In this document: positions 37,304 to 50,421 of the stretch, in pieces | Position numbering within the stretch: position 1 is the first letter of the stretch | Layout of the letters: the number at the start of each line of letters is the position of its first letter | Assembly: GCA_001600175.1 (NCBI GenBank) | Contig: BCJC01000006.1 | Location: 1,565,968 to 1,629,967 of the forward strand | Source: Erythrobasidium yunnanense | Lineage: Eukaryota; Basidiomycota; Cystobasidiomycetes; Erythrobasidiales; Erythrobasidiaceae | Length of the DNA: 64,000 bases | Direction: 5' to 3' | Translations under genes and position numbers: made by a program | The notes under the pieces: generated by a model | Told to the model about the DNA's origin: nothing | What the model saw: only the letters and a program-made list of their open reading frames with translations | Databases searched by the model: none

Positions 37304-38856
37304 CTAGAATCTACTGCCCTCACTACCTCTAGGAAACGCAATACATTCCCTAACGTTTTCCAATCCCGTAAACCAGCTAATCAACCTTTCCCACCCCAAT
37401 CCAAAGCCACCATGTTTGACACTCCCATACCTCCTTAGATCAATATACCATTCATACTCTTCTATATTCATATTTCTTTCTCTCATGGTGGTTAAAAGAG
37501 GGTCGAGACGCTCTTCGCGAAGAGAGCCGCCTGCTAATTCGCCAATGCGCGGAATGAGAAGATCGAAACATGCTACTGTCGCGTCATCCTCTGAAGAAGA
37601 GGAGGAGGAAGAAGAGGAGGAGGAAGGGGAAAAAGAGGAAGAACGGTTGGCACGCATGTAGAATGGTTTCTGCGCCGCTGGGTAATCCGTTACGAATGTT
37701 GGCCCAAATTGGTCGGCTAACCAGCGCTCATGCTCGCTTTTCAAGCCTGCTGAATACTCGACTGAATGTTGGAAGACTGCTTTCTTCTCGCGGACTACTT
37801 TTTGGAGTATTTGTATAGCTTGTGAATACCGCAGCCTCTTCCACGGCTGGTCTTTTTTCTTGACTAGCTCCTGTATGACTTTATACCCTTCTGGAAGTAT
37901 ATCTTGCATTTCCTTCTGCATCCTTTCCTCCGCTGCTATACTGCCAGCTAGATGCTTGACCAGTCCTTCGACAACTTGCATAACGTCCTCCAGATTCTCC
38001 GTGAATGCCAGCTCCGCTTCGCACATCCAAAATTCATTCAAGTGTCGATTCGTATCGCTCTTCTCCGCTCTGAAAGCCGGTGCGAGATGCCATATCTTGT
38101 TCATTCCTCCTCCTACGACTATAGCTTCTTGGTGCAACTGCCCCGAGACGGATAGATACGCCGGTCTCTCGTAGAACGGTTGTTGTTTCTCTTTACCCTT
38201 CACACTTCCATGGTATAGAGAGAAGACTTCACCGGCACCTTCGCAGTCTGAAGAAGTCGTTAAAGGCATGGTGACGTTTAAGAAACCTTGGCTGGAAAAG
38301 TAGGAATAGCAAGAGGTTGTGAGATGACTGCGGAGACGCAGCATGGTGGATATGAGGGAGGTGCGACCGCGTAGATGGGCATTGCGGCGGAGGAAAGGCA
38401 GGGAGTGGTCTTTAGCTTGCATGGGATACGTCGCGCCTGCGAATGCAATCGCTCTTAGTCAATACGCGAAGGAGAAGTGTATGTAGGCTGACCATCGCAT
38501 TCTCCGAGGATATCAAAGCTCTCAACTTGCAGTTCTTTCACACCTTGATCCACGCCTTTCCCAGCTTTCTTATCCTGCAATTTCCCTCGAAATACGACAC
38601 TTGCACCACTCGTCAATCCACTCTTCAACTTCTCATCATGCTCCTCCAATATGTGAGAAGGAATGACGGCTTGTAGACCTTGAGATGAAGAGCCGTCATT
38701 TAGAGAAACGAACGAGAGCGTCTTCTGTCGGCGAATGGTCCGGATCCAGGCGTGGACACTGATTGATTGCGATGAGGATGAGGAGGTGGAGGAGGATGAA
38801 GAGAGAAGATGCTCCGCTATGCTCTTGACGGCATGCCGGACGAGCGAGCAACGCAT
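37304..38856 (-). CDS. Asparaginyl-tRNA synthetase, mitochondrial type (NARS2/Slm5)
   Basis: Class II aminoacyl-tRNA synthetase charging tRNA-Asn. Exon 1 (about 38500-38856) holds the OB-fold anticodon-binding domain (SISVHAWIRTIRRQKTLSFVSLND). Exon 2 holds the catalytic core with motif 1 region (LRLRSHLTTSCYSYFSSQGFLNV), motif 2 (APAFRAEKSDTNRHLNEFWMCEAELAF) and motif 3 (HGGFGLGWERLISWFTGLENVRECIAFPR). The short opening MRCSLVRHAVKSIAEHLL could be a mitochondrial presequence, and the compact size (about 480 residues) fits the organellar form. The intron between OB fold and core joins ECDG to ATYPMQAKDH. A Ser-rich stretch encoded at 37591-37644 interrupts the otherwise colinear PFYMRAN...DDATVACFDLL and may itself be an intron (separate entry). 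Confidence 0.92.
37591..37644 (-). other. 54-nt pyrimidine tract: polyserine insert or in-frame intron
   Basis: On the minus strand this segment begins GTTCTTCC, ends CTTCTTCAG and is otherwise all C and T. Read as coding it inserts about 18 residues, including 11 serines in a row, between MRAN and DDATVACFDLL. Read as a GT-AG intron it is 54 nt, a multiple of three with no stop, and splicing gives MRANQDDATVACFDLL, which aligns without a gap to other NARS2 proteins. The donor GTTCTT is weak and no branch-point sequence lies inside, so splicing may be partial (an exitron). Confidence 0.6.
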
Positions 38857-39378
38857 CGGAACAAGGGCAAGCAGGCAAATGCATGATTTCGATGGGAAGA
38901 TGTGAACACTCTACATGCCATATTGTGACTACGTGCACATCAAGGGTATTCGCGATTGCCCAGACATGGAAACTGAGGCGTATCACTTAGTAGCACTAGC
39001 AGCCTCGAAACTTTGCTTTTCAGTTGTCATGCTTCGGATTGAGCCTGCTTTCAGCTCCTGACGGAGGCCGTTACAGTTCAGCAGTAGTCAGTACATAGAT
39101 CAGGTGTTACTCCAGCCCAGTGTCTTTCGCTATATTCTTCATTTTTCAGTTCGCACACTTCCTGATCATACAAGTACAACCTCGTTGCAAGAGAAGGCTG
39201 TGCATATCTCTCCATATACGCTGCCCTTGATCATCGTGCGAGATAGGTCTTCACGCCAGCAGCCAGCCTATATAGAGCATCCATAGGCGTTTTCGAGGGA
39301 ATAGATTGAGAGAACGGTAATCGAGAGCGCCAAGGGCAGGGGTAATCGCACATTCGATGATAGAATAGATATAAGCGT
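38857..39378. other. Intergenic region between AsnRS and SmD1
   Basis: About 520 bases covering the promoter of the synthetase and the 3' end of SmD1, both on the minus strand. No further gene or repeat is seen. Confidence 0.45.
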
Positions 39379-40127
39379 TTAACGGCGTCCTCTGGGTGGT
39401 CCACCGACTAGAAAGTCGGAAAAGAAAGGAAAGAACACATCGCATCAGCAAGCGGTTCTCTCTTTCGCGCAGACAGCAGTACTGATGATTGAGCACACTC
39501 ACTTCCTCTTCCTCTTCCTCTCCCACCTCTCCCTCTATCCATTCCTCTTCCACCTCTAGCCGCCGCTCCTTCTTTCTTCTTCTTTGGTTTGGGCGCATCG
39601 TCTACCAGGAGTGTATCTAGTGGTAATGAGTCCGGTAGGATGTAGTATCGTATATTGCTTCCTCTTATGCTCAGACTGTCGAGTGATTGGGGGCTTCTGT
39701 TCCGGACTGTCATTTTGACCTGCGAGACGACGAGCGAAGCGAAGCGAGTCAGTGGAGGAAAGCTTGAGACGGAGTCAAGTAGATGTACTGATTTCAAATG
39801 CGTGTTCATGGCCATGTCCACAGCTAGCAGCATCCAAGATGTCAGTGTTCTCTGATTTCTCTAGCCAGACGAGATACGGGCCGCACCAGTGATTGTTCCA
39901 TGGACCTGTGTCCCGTTCTTGAGTTCGATAGTGACAGACTCGTTGTTGAGCTTCATCCTGGAAATGACACAGCAGACATCAGCTTGATATCGCTCGTCCA
40001 TTCTGCCAGTCCCAGAACTCACAAGAATCTGCGAGACCAGCGTCCAGCAAGGGAGAGCGAGCGAGCAGAGTCAGCCATGGTGTATTGGATGTAGTCCAGT
40101 GTATGCTGCCCACCTGATGAGCTTCAT
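39379..40127 (-). CDS. SMD1: Small nuclear ribonucleoprotein SmD1
   Basis: Core Sm protein of spliceosomal snRNPs. The exons read [62 protein letters not shown] and onward through [19 protein letters not shown] to an RGG tail ([17 protein letters not shown]) and GGPPRGRR. Sm1 and Sm2 motifs are intact, and the RG tail is the target of arginine methylation in this family. About 120 residues and six exons. Exon 1 is 14 nt (40114-40127) and exon 2 is only 6 nt (40023-40028); this is required for the universally conserved RFLMKL. The start ATG is 40125-40127 and the stop TAA is 39379-39381. Confidence 0.96.
40023..40028 (-). other. 6-nt microexon of SmD1
   Basis: ATTCTT on the minus strand, flanked by ...CTCGCAG and GTGAGT.... 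It lies between an 85-nt intron (40029-40113) and a 65-nt intron (39958-40022). With it, AG|ATTCTT|G ATG gives R-F-L-M, as in SmD1 proteins generally; without it the protein reads MKLIRMKLNN. Because it is 6 nt, skipping keeps the frame and only removes Phe-Leu. Confidence 0.88.
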
Positions 40128-40195
40128 GATGGGCGAAGAGACTTTGATGATTTGAGCAAAGAACGAGCTGCTAACTTGTAACTTGGGCTAAAACC
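40128..40195. promoter_or_regulatory. 68-bp bidirectional promoter of SmD1 and SPC19
   Basis: The only DNA between the start codons of SmD1 (-) and SPC19 (+). No TATA box is seen. The two 5' leaders must be very short or overlap the other gene. Confidence 0.7.
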
Positions 40196-40817
40196 ATGAT
40201 GTCCGGCCTCGAAGCAAGTAGCAGTGCTCTAACAGCGTGCAATGCGACGGTACAACAGACAACATAGCCATGATAGAATGCATCTAATGCCTTTGATGCT
40301 CCCAGATCCACGCCAGTGTGCTTTCTCTGGGCGAAGGGACATCCGACTACTCCAGGCTCATCGATATACTGCAAGTAACACAGGCATACGAACTGGTATC
40401 TGTGGATGAGATAGAACAGGCAAAAAGGGATGTGGAAGCACACGTAGAACCGCAGATACAGCAGCTCATACAGAGGGCAGAACAAGGGTTGGAGGCATTG
40501 CAGAGGAAGGAGAGGAGGTGCAATGAGCAGGTATGCACTCACACATACACTCTCTATGGTCCGAATGCGTGCTGTGTTGACGCGCTTGGATGGGACAGGC
40601 CGAACAGCGTAAACAGAGGCATCTGAACAGCCAGACATCACAGCAGCAACAGCAAGTTCTCCCTACTGCGACAACAGCCACATCCATGGAAGTCGCAAAA
40701 GCACGCGCTAGACTGATGGCCCTGCAGACACAAAAGGAGTGGGTAACCCAGCTCCAGTCACAATACTCTGAAGCTGATACTATAGTGCAACAGGACCCTT
40801 CTCAAAACTGCAGATAG
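40196..40817 (+). CDS. SPC19: DASH/Dam1 complex subunit Spc19
   Basis: Kinetochore protein of the ten-subunit DASH ring that couples chromosomes to microtubules. Three exons are seen: MMSGLEASSSALTACNAT; then IHASVLSLGEGTSDYSRLIDILQVTQAYELVSVDEIEQAKRD with PQIQQLIQRAEQGLEALQRKERR; then a glutamine-rich region with a second helix (VAKARARLMALQTQKEWVTQLQSQY). The pattern of a GT-D-RL-turn, F/YELV, and a helix with P-I-L-RAE-L-L is that of the Spc19 family. It would be about 170 residues, the usual size. The stop at 40815-40817 may not be the true end if another intron is used near 40790. It shares a 68-bp promoter with SmD1. Confidence 0.82.
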
Positions 40818-41351
40818 GGTATCGGAAGATATACGAAGCAAGAAGGTTCTCCTCGAAGCAGACTAGCCCAAGAGAAGCTATCAATACGCTGTAAAGACCC
40901 GAACTGTCACACCGCGCACAGGTGTCCTGCTTCATCTATTCCCTATGCCGCGTCTTGTCACCACGATGTACACGAGCTGCCTCAGGCCTGGAGGGACCCG
41001 CATTATCGGTGCTCGTGACGATCAGGCGCGACAGTGCAGAAGCTATCGCAAAAGGCAAGCAGAGGCAGCCATTGACGATAGCAGCAATAGCAGTATACTC
41101 TCGCTAAAGGACTACGAGGAAACAGCTCTGGAGACGAACAGCCACCCTAGCTATAGATAAGACAGGACAGGTCGCGTCCGGCCAGAGACGATGCAAAGAT
41201 AGCCAAGCCAGAAAGAGTCGTATCTTGTCACGTATGCTAGTTGTACTGAATGATGTAGACGACTCTTCTCAGATTCTGACTGCTTGACTGCATCTGTTCC
41301 TTGTTCGCACCTTGCCAACCCTTCGATATCGTCATTTCTTAGCGAACAGGC
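40818..41351. other. Region between SPC19 and the alpha-glucosidase
   Basis: About 530 bases. The stretch 40922-41160 contains overlapping plus-strand frames (one ends ILSLKDYEETALETNSHPSYR) that could be extra coding sequence, perhaps a 3' exon of SPC19, but no splice pair or homology supports this. The remainder holds the promoter of the glucosidase. Confidence 0.3.
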
Positions 41352-44160
<2,809 letters not shown>

Positions 44161-44453
44161 ATCGATCGTGTAGCGGCGCAATGTCGTGAAAGGCCTGACC
44201 TAGAAACCTCTGGCCCGTTGTTGCGTAGCTTCTAGTGCCTGGCGTACAAAGCTCTACTTCTTCGAAGCCGCGCTCGCCAGCCTGCCATTGTGGGTAGCGG
44301 CTCCCACTGAGAACACCCCCAAACGCTAGTGTTTCCGGATGTGCGCACTTACTTTACAGGTGAATGACTGGGTCTTCCAAAAGGAGCGGATGCTGCCGAG
44401 CTGTGATTGTGTCATGTATTAGCCGTCTATGGTGCTTCTAATGATAGTTAAGG
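44161..44453. other. 3' region of the alpha-glucosidase
   Basis: Just under 300 bases between convergent coding sequences. Nothing recognisable. Confidence 0.4.
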
Positions 44454-45740
44454 TTACTCACGACCCTGTTGGAGGATGATATGGCTTAGCAGAGGGACTC
44501 GCCGCGATCTGGACGAACGCTGGCGATGATGCACCATGTTCCAACCACTCTCGTTGCTGCGACTAGCACCATGCACGACTGGAGCTGCATTCTCTTTGGG
44601 AGCTTTCGCAGCTGCTCTGATCGGAGGGTCTTCCGGAGCCTTTGATTGTTTCGCTGGGCTTCTCTGATTATGAGACGCGCCCATAGCTTCAACGCTCGCA
44701 GTAGTGACTGCTCTTTCGTGCTTGCCTAGAGACTGAGGCATCTGCGCTTCCTTCAGGATGGATCGGGTGCTGCCACGGCGTTCCGGGCGTTGTCGACAAG
44801 TCTGTCGGCGGCGGGTGTAGCGAATAGGACTGATGGGCGCTTTCCGATAGTGGGAAATGAGGCAGGCATTGTTGACTCCGCTCTGAAGCGCATTGCCGCC
44901 TGTCCCATCGGAAGACTTTTGATTGCCTCCATGCCCAGCATCTTCTCCTGCTCGCCTTGAGGAGGACTTCTGTTTGACTGAGCCTGGCCAAGCTATATCT
45001 CGATCGTCTGAATTTCGCCTCTGGCCTGAGCCTGCTACAGTGACATGTTTGTAGCAGTCTGGTTGGCTGTATCGCATGGAAGGACGGAGTACATGAGCAT
45101 GATCTTATTGTAGTCCGCAGGAAGTGATATTGGCGTAGAAACTCACCGGTCCAGGTCGGTCTTGCTTTGTACTTGTTGGCTTCATTTGCTGGGAGCTCGG
45201 CAGTGGATAGCAGGCTATCACAGTTGAATCTTAGATCACTAGTATATAGTCTCGGATAGGAAGTATGCTACTGAGGAGGGCGTGTAGTAGGTCTTGCTGC
45301 GTTGGTACTGGAAATGACCAAAGTCTTAGCAGGCGATGACCGCACTCAGTGTATTCAAGCTTCCTACATAGTGGATGGACCGGGTACACTAGATGGCCTT
45401 ACGCCGAGATCTTGCATTCCATTCATCGCTTCCTTGACTACGCTGGCAGTGGATGCTGTGAAAGGGCCGGCAGTAAGCTTTTCGCTGGCTCGCTGTTCGT
45501 CAGTCGCGTAGAGGATTCTGTCATCCTCTGCATCTTCTGCCTGACGCTTGAATTTGATGACTAGATCTCGCAAGTCTACATGTGTTCCGAGTAACACTTC
45601 CAAAGGGATGCTGTTAATCTGGTCATTTGTGAGGTCTGCGATGATGCCGACCTGGGGATGGCTGTCGATTTCGGGTATACTGTCTAGCTGATGGATCTGG
45701 TGTCAGCCTGTGTGGTCCTAGACTATGCTGGATAATATAA
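44454..45740 (-). CDS. Unresolved multi-exon protein of unknown function
   Basis: Several minus-strand stretches look coding but no complete model could be built. At about 45364-45700 the frame reads LDSIPEIDSHPQVGIIADL, INSIPLEVLLGTHVDLRDLV and IKFKRQAEDAEDDRILYATD, a soluble, charged, folded-looking part. At about 45165-45230 a short open piece (LLSTAELPANEANKYKARPTWT) is bounded by AG and GTGAGT. From about 45077 to 44454 a 200-codon frame is Ser/Arg/Lys-rich and disordered (NAAPVVHGASRSNESGWNMV, RSSRSRR). An alternative frame (MLGMEAIKSLPMGQAAMRF) also reads like protein, so introns remain unplaced. No family was recognised and the ends are approximate. Confidence 0.4.
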
Positions 45741-46590
45741 TCATCACCTTGTCTGATCAGTCCAGCCGATTGAATGTGATTATTTACGGTAAGATAATCA
45801 GATCTTCCTTGTTGACTTGCCAGGCTTTAGCTGGCCATGCTGAATAACCAAACCCGACAAATTTTTCGTACAGAAGGTTTGTTGTTGTTTGCTGAGAATA
45901 ATATGCACGCTGCTGCACTTCTGTCATCTTGGGTAAAGCCAGCTGCAGTAGCCGACACAACGCCTGGAGAGGTCCATGGCGCAGGTCCTTCCATGCGTCG
46001 TTAAGGTTAGATATATGAATATGAAAATATAGTGTAGTAAAAGGAAATTTGTGAGAATCATATCAGTGCATTAGTCGATTATGAAGAGGCAGAAGGAGTG
46101 AGAAAGGCAAGTAGAAGCGCGGTACTTATGCCCTGCAACCCTGGAAGATACTACGCCACAACTTCCAATCTCACGGAAGTGGAAGAAATGTGGCGCTAGC
46201 GCAGCTTATCGGGAGAAGGTCGGAAGACATGGGAGCTGATCGATGTTGCAGAGCATGCGTACGACGGGAATGTACGGGACGTCGTTGCTCCGAACTCGCA
46301 TGCAGCACCTGCTCCTGTGCGTCTCCTCTTCCCTTGCAGTTCTCCTGCAATAGTGCGCTGAAAACGCAGGACAGTTTGATACTCGCTGTTGAAGCAGGGA
46401 AAGGTTTGGCCTAATCGGGAATGAAAGCGGGATTGTGCACATTCGTCTAGATTGAGAAAAAGGACCCTAGGCGTCAGCAGGCGAACTACCACCGTGCAAG
46501 GCAGAATTACTGCTTTACACTGTATAGAGAACCTTGATATTGACTCGTCCTCCGTCTTGCTACCGATCGTGACAGGTACTGCTATGAATC
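45741..46590. other. Region without a supported gene
   Basis: About 850 bases. 45800-46190 is AT-rich with only short frames. A minus-strand frame at 46196-46590 is open but arginine- and cysteine-rich (for example RTIAGELQGKRRRTGAGAAC) and could be the tail of the next unresolved gene only if a different splice choice is made. Confidence 0.3.
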
Positions 46591-47260
46591 TCAGTCGGAC
46601 GCTTTCAGCAGCACAATTGCCCTTGACAGAAGTATTTTCACCTCGTTGATCTGTGTCTGCACTCTTCTATTGCGCGCCCAAGCCTGACAAGAACATATCA
46701 GCACGTTGGCGGGGCCAGAGTTCATCATCGCTCACCTCTCCAATAGATGAAGGTGTCGCAGATAGCGTAGTGTTCTTTTGCTTATCGTGACGCGTCAGCA
46801 AGTGTTCTCAATCTTGTAAGGTATCGGAAGAGCACCTGGAAAGCTTCTTCGATGAAAGTGTCAGAGCCTTGCGTCGAGTGCTGTGCCGTCTCAAGGAATG
46901 CGTTCACAGCCTGACCTTTATCTTCAGCGTAGATATCGAAACATAAGCGCTAGTACATACTCGCAAATCCAACTGCAGTTCCTCCTCCAGATCTTGCACG
47001 TTCTCCAGGATGTCTAGAATTTCGGGAGCCCATGGAGGTGTATACTCCTCCTCTTCGCTTATTGAAGACATTCGGCTCGTCGCAACAGTCTTCTCAACAA
47101 GTCCCATGCGCTCTTCTAGTAAGTTTCCAGCCTTTGCCTCGACTTGCTCGACCTTGTTCGCTCTTGCGAGCTTGCTTGTGGTTCTGCATCGTCTGAGCCG
47201 AATCGCAAACTACTGAGCGTGCTGGCATCAGCTGTCATGTCATCTGTCGCTGCAGCCATA
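46591..47260 (-). CDS. Unresolved small coiled-coil protein
   Basis: Minus-strand exons can be followed from about 47180 down: KLARANKVEQVEAKAGNLLEER and MGLVEKTVATSRMSS, then the acidic EEEEYTPPWAPEILDIL and ENVQDLEEELQLDLR. An intron at about 46912-46973 (GTATGT...GTCAG) leads to AVNAFLETAQHSTQGSDTFIEEAFQ. After that either the frame runs on to a nearby stop (VLFRYLTRLRTLADASR) or further splicing leads to an amphipathic helix RVQTQINEVKILLSRAIVL, stop 46591. The N-terminus may be MAAATDDMTADASTLSSLRF near 47253, but the joining splice could not be found. Mostly helical; no family recognised. Confidence 0.4.
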
Positions 47261-47903
47261 TCGCCTGCTAGCGAGGGAAACAGGAAAGAAGGCAGTCGTC
47301 GTGGGGCTTTCTTCTGCTGCAATCCAAGAAGTTTGAACAAGTAGACACAAGCATGCACGTCCGTACACGCTTGATATGACTACAGAAGATTCTGCCATCA
47401 TGGTTCTGCATTTCCGTCCATGAAGGCTGTCATTTCGCGGCATCGTCTGAAGACAGAAGGCAAGAGCCATCGACCATGACAAGACCCTGCGACAATATGC
47501 ACACTCCTACGACAGTTCCTTGATAGCAAAGACCTGCTTTTCCGACAGGCTTTGTCCTCCCAGTCTAATGAAGCCGGTAGCCATACGGACCCTGTGCAAG
47601 CGCCTCGTTCTCTAGGCGGCAGCAGGGCTGAAGTGATGCGGCAGACGATCTCTTCTTGCCTTCGTACACCCCTAGTTCTCTCCCTTTCGTTATACATACA
47701 GCCCATCCTTTCCCTACTGCTCGTCCATGCTGTAATTTGGTTCCATCATCGCATAGCATAACATCACAGGTGCGCCAGGCTTCAAAACCGTGCGCATCGA
47801 ATGATAGCTGATCCTGTATGCATATGTAGTCTTTACATCTTGCACAGCACACCTTCGAAAGTTCAACGACCTCTGCTGAACATCCACACTCTTTACCGAC
47901 ACA
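47261..47903. other. Upstream region of copper radical oxidase 1
   Basis: About 640 bases with overlapping open frames on both strands but no supported gene. The last 200 bases before 47904 should be the oxidase promoter; no binding site is assigned. Confidence 0.35.
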
Positions 47904-50421
47904 ATGCGCACTACAGCCAGCGCACTTCTCTGGCTATCTTCTTCCTTCTTATTGGTGAAAGCTGCTGTATACTCGACCGACGAAACATACAATGGCGATT
48001 GGCAACTCCGCTTGGCAGGCGTTTCGGGCGTTCATGCCATGCAAATAGCAGTCATCGATGACGATAACATTCTCATAGTGGACAAGTATGAGAACAATCC
48101 TCTCAAAGTCAATGGGCACCCAGCTTGGGGCGCAGTGTACAGGATCTCAACATCGACAGTCCGGCCTTTGGATCTTCAATCAAATTCTTTCTGCGCGGGA
48201 GGCGCATGGCTTAGCAATGGCACAATGGTCAATATTGGAGGAGATCCAAGATCAACAAAGTATAACGTAGGAGGAACCGATGGCATCCGTTTATTCAACC
48301 CTTGCGAAGACTCCGATCAGTGCGACATGTACGAACACCCGAATATCAAGCTCGATACCAATCGCTGGTATCCCACAACCTGCCGCCTCAGTGATGGCTC
48401 TATCTTTGTTATGGGTGGCAGCATCGATGGCAACTACATGAACACTGCGTGAGTGAAGGTTCACCTGCCTCGCATTTTCGGCAACGACGCTGACTTCCTC
48501 TCTCAGTAAGATCAACAATCCTACTCTCGAGTACTATCCTCGCAAAGATATAGCAGGCTCTAAGGGCAAATCGATCCGGTCGCAATTTCTGATCGATACC
48601 ATGAATTCGAATCTCTTCCCTATCGTCATCTTCCTACCCAACGACAAGATATTCGTAGCTGCAAATCAAGGAGCTATGATATACGACTGGCGGACCAACA
48701 CAGAACGGCGCCTACCGAACATCCCGAATGGCGTTCGCGTCACGTATCCCATGACAGGCAGCGGCATACTACTTCCTCTGACTCCGGAGAATGACTATAC
48801 GCCAGAAGTCCTGATTTGCGGAGGCTCGACGGCGTCAGACAAAGACACCTCGGGAAACTCGCTATCCTCCCGATTGCCCGCTTCGGCGCAGTGTTCGAGG
48901 ATGGTGCTTACTGAGCAAGGCATCGCAGAAGGCTGGAAGGTTGAGCATATGCCAGAGCCAAGAATCATGCCGGACATGGTCCTCATGCCGGGAGGAGGTA
49001 AGTCTGCGTTCTGCCTATCCTGCTGGGTAAAGCTGATGGGCGCTTGACCTAGAAATCTTGATTGTCAATGGCGCCAAGACTGGTGTAGCTGGATACGACA
49101 ATGTCAGTCAGCGAGTTGGAGCATCAAATGCCGATAACCCAGCCTACAAAGCTGTGCTATATCGACCGAATGCACCAGCTGGTCAACGCTTTTCCTCGGC
49201 GGGAATCCCCGCTTCAAAGATTCCTCGAGTATATCACAGCGTTGCGACTCTTCTGGTGGGTTCTGTGCCTCTACTCAAGTCAGCGCCAAGCAGAGGCTGA
49301 TGTTTCCTCACAGCCTTCAGGCGAGATCTTCATTAGTGGTTCCAATCCCAACTACGATGTCACTACGAGATACTACCCAACGTGAATCTGAAGCTGCTTG
49401 AATTGGTGCTATACATGCTGAAGTCAAAGTATACAGGGAATACCGTGTCGAGCGCCTATCGCGTAAGTGGAAGCAACGGTATGAACTCTTTGGCAGCTGA
49501 GAGCTCTTTCAACAGCTCCTTACATGTTCAAACATCGACCCGTCCTGGAATGGCTCCCGAACCGCATTTCATACGGCGGTCTGATAATCATATCCGTCGA
49601 TCTACCTTGGGGCACCCAAGTCTCTGATATGAGCGGTGAGGACTGCCAAATGAATTGATAGTCTACAGTAATTGATCAATGTCTATCATTCAGTTTCTCT
49701 TCACGATCTCGGCTTCGTTACGCACAGTCTGCCTATGTCCGCGAGGATGGTCGGCCTCAAAGTCGTTAGCCTGACTTTCGATGGCAGACTACTTGTGGTA
49801 CAAGGTCCACCAACGCCTCAGATCTACCCACCTGGACCAGCATGGCTATACGTCACAGCCAATGGAATACCGAGCGCCGGGAAGAAAATACTAGTAGGGC
49901 AGAGCGAGGATCCTCCTGTTTACGAGCCACCTTCACCTCAGCCTCCGCCTGTCACTACTACAAAGCCGGTACCTCAAAGTACTGGTTCTGGTGTATGGCA
50001 AAGTACGGCTTCTTCTACCACCATCTTCATCACGACTGCTCCTATAAGCAGCAAGTGTGGCGCTGCGCACGGTACACGCACTGTGTGTGAGACTCCTCTG
50101 GCTACTTGCAAGACGAAGACGGGCGCTAGCCACTCAGTGTGCTCTGCACCCCTCACGATCCCTACGGCCCTGCCTATCACATCACGATCGGGAGTCTGGC
50201 AGAGTACGGGGAGCTCGACTACAATACAGATCACAACGGCATCTGTCAACAGTCGTTGTGGCGCGCAGTTCGGAACAAGGACAGTCTGTCAGACTCCGCT
50301 GGCTTCTTGCAAAAGCAAGAGCGGGGCAGGCATATCGACATGTTCACCAGCAGCTACGCACGCACCTCTGGCGCCCCGGATGACTGCACATCGCGCCAGC
50401 CAGAACAAATTGCGGCATTAG
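47904..50421 (+). CDS. Secreted copper radical oxidase (glyoxal oxidase, AA5_1), copy 1
   Basis: Extracellular enzyme oxidising aldehydes or related substrates and releasing hydrogen peroxide. A signal peptide at 47904 (MRTTASALLWLSSSFLLVKA) leads into the seven-bladed propeller. The radical and copper ligands known from Phanerochaete glyoxal oxidase are all present by motif: Cys in NSFCAGGAWL, Tyr in NRWYPTT, Tyr-His in RVYHSVATLL and the later His in FVTHSLPMSARM. The C-terminal Ig-like part ends at PPGPAWLYVTANGIPSAGKKI. A Pro/Thr linker then leads to two copies of a 51-residue four-Cys module (49990-50142 and 50191-50343). About 690 residues and seven exons; the introns near 49382 and 49460 rebuild TEYRVERLSPPYM. 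The tandem neighbour at 51679 is a close paralogue. Confidence 0.92.
49990..50343 (+). repeat. Two 51-residue Cys modules at the oxidase 1 C-terminus
   Basis: Two copies, each exactly 153 bases, separated by 48 bases. Each starts GVWQST, has a Thr/Ile-rich strand region (TTIFITT or TTIQITT) and four cysteines in the spacing C-x9-C-x6-C-x10-C with the core GTRTVCxTPLA. Two disulfides per module are likely. It is not CBM1 or WSC by cysteine spacing. Confidence 0.88.

Noticed and set aside
39251-39598. Acidic Glu/Arg-rich frame on the minus strand
   Set aside because: Alternative frame of the SmD1 RGG tail and its last intron; the correct frame gives the conserved SmD1 C-terminus.
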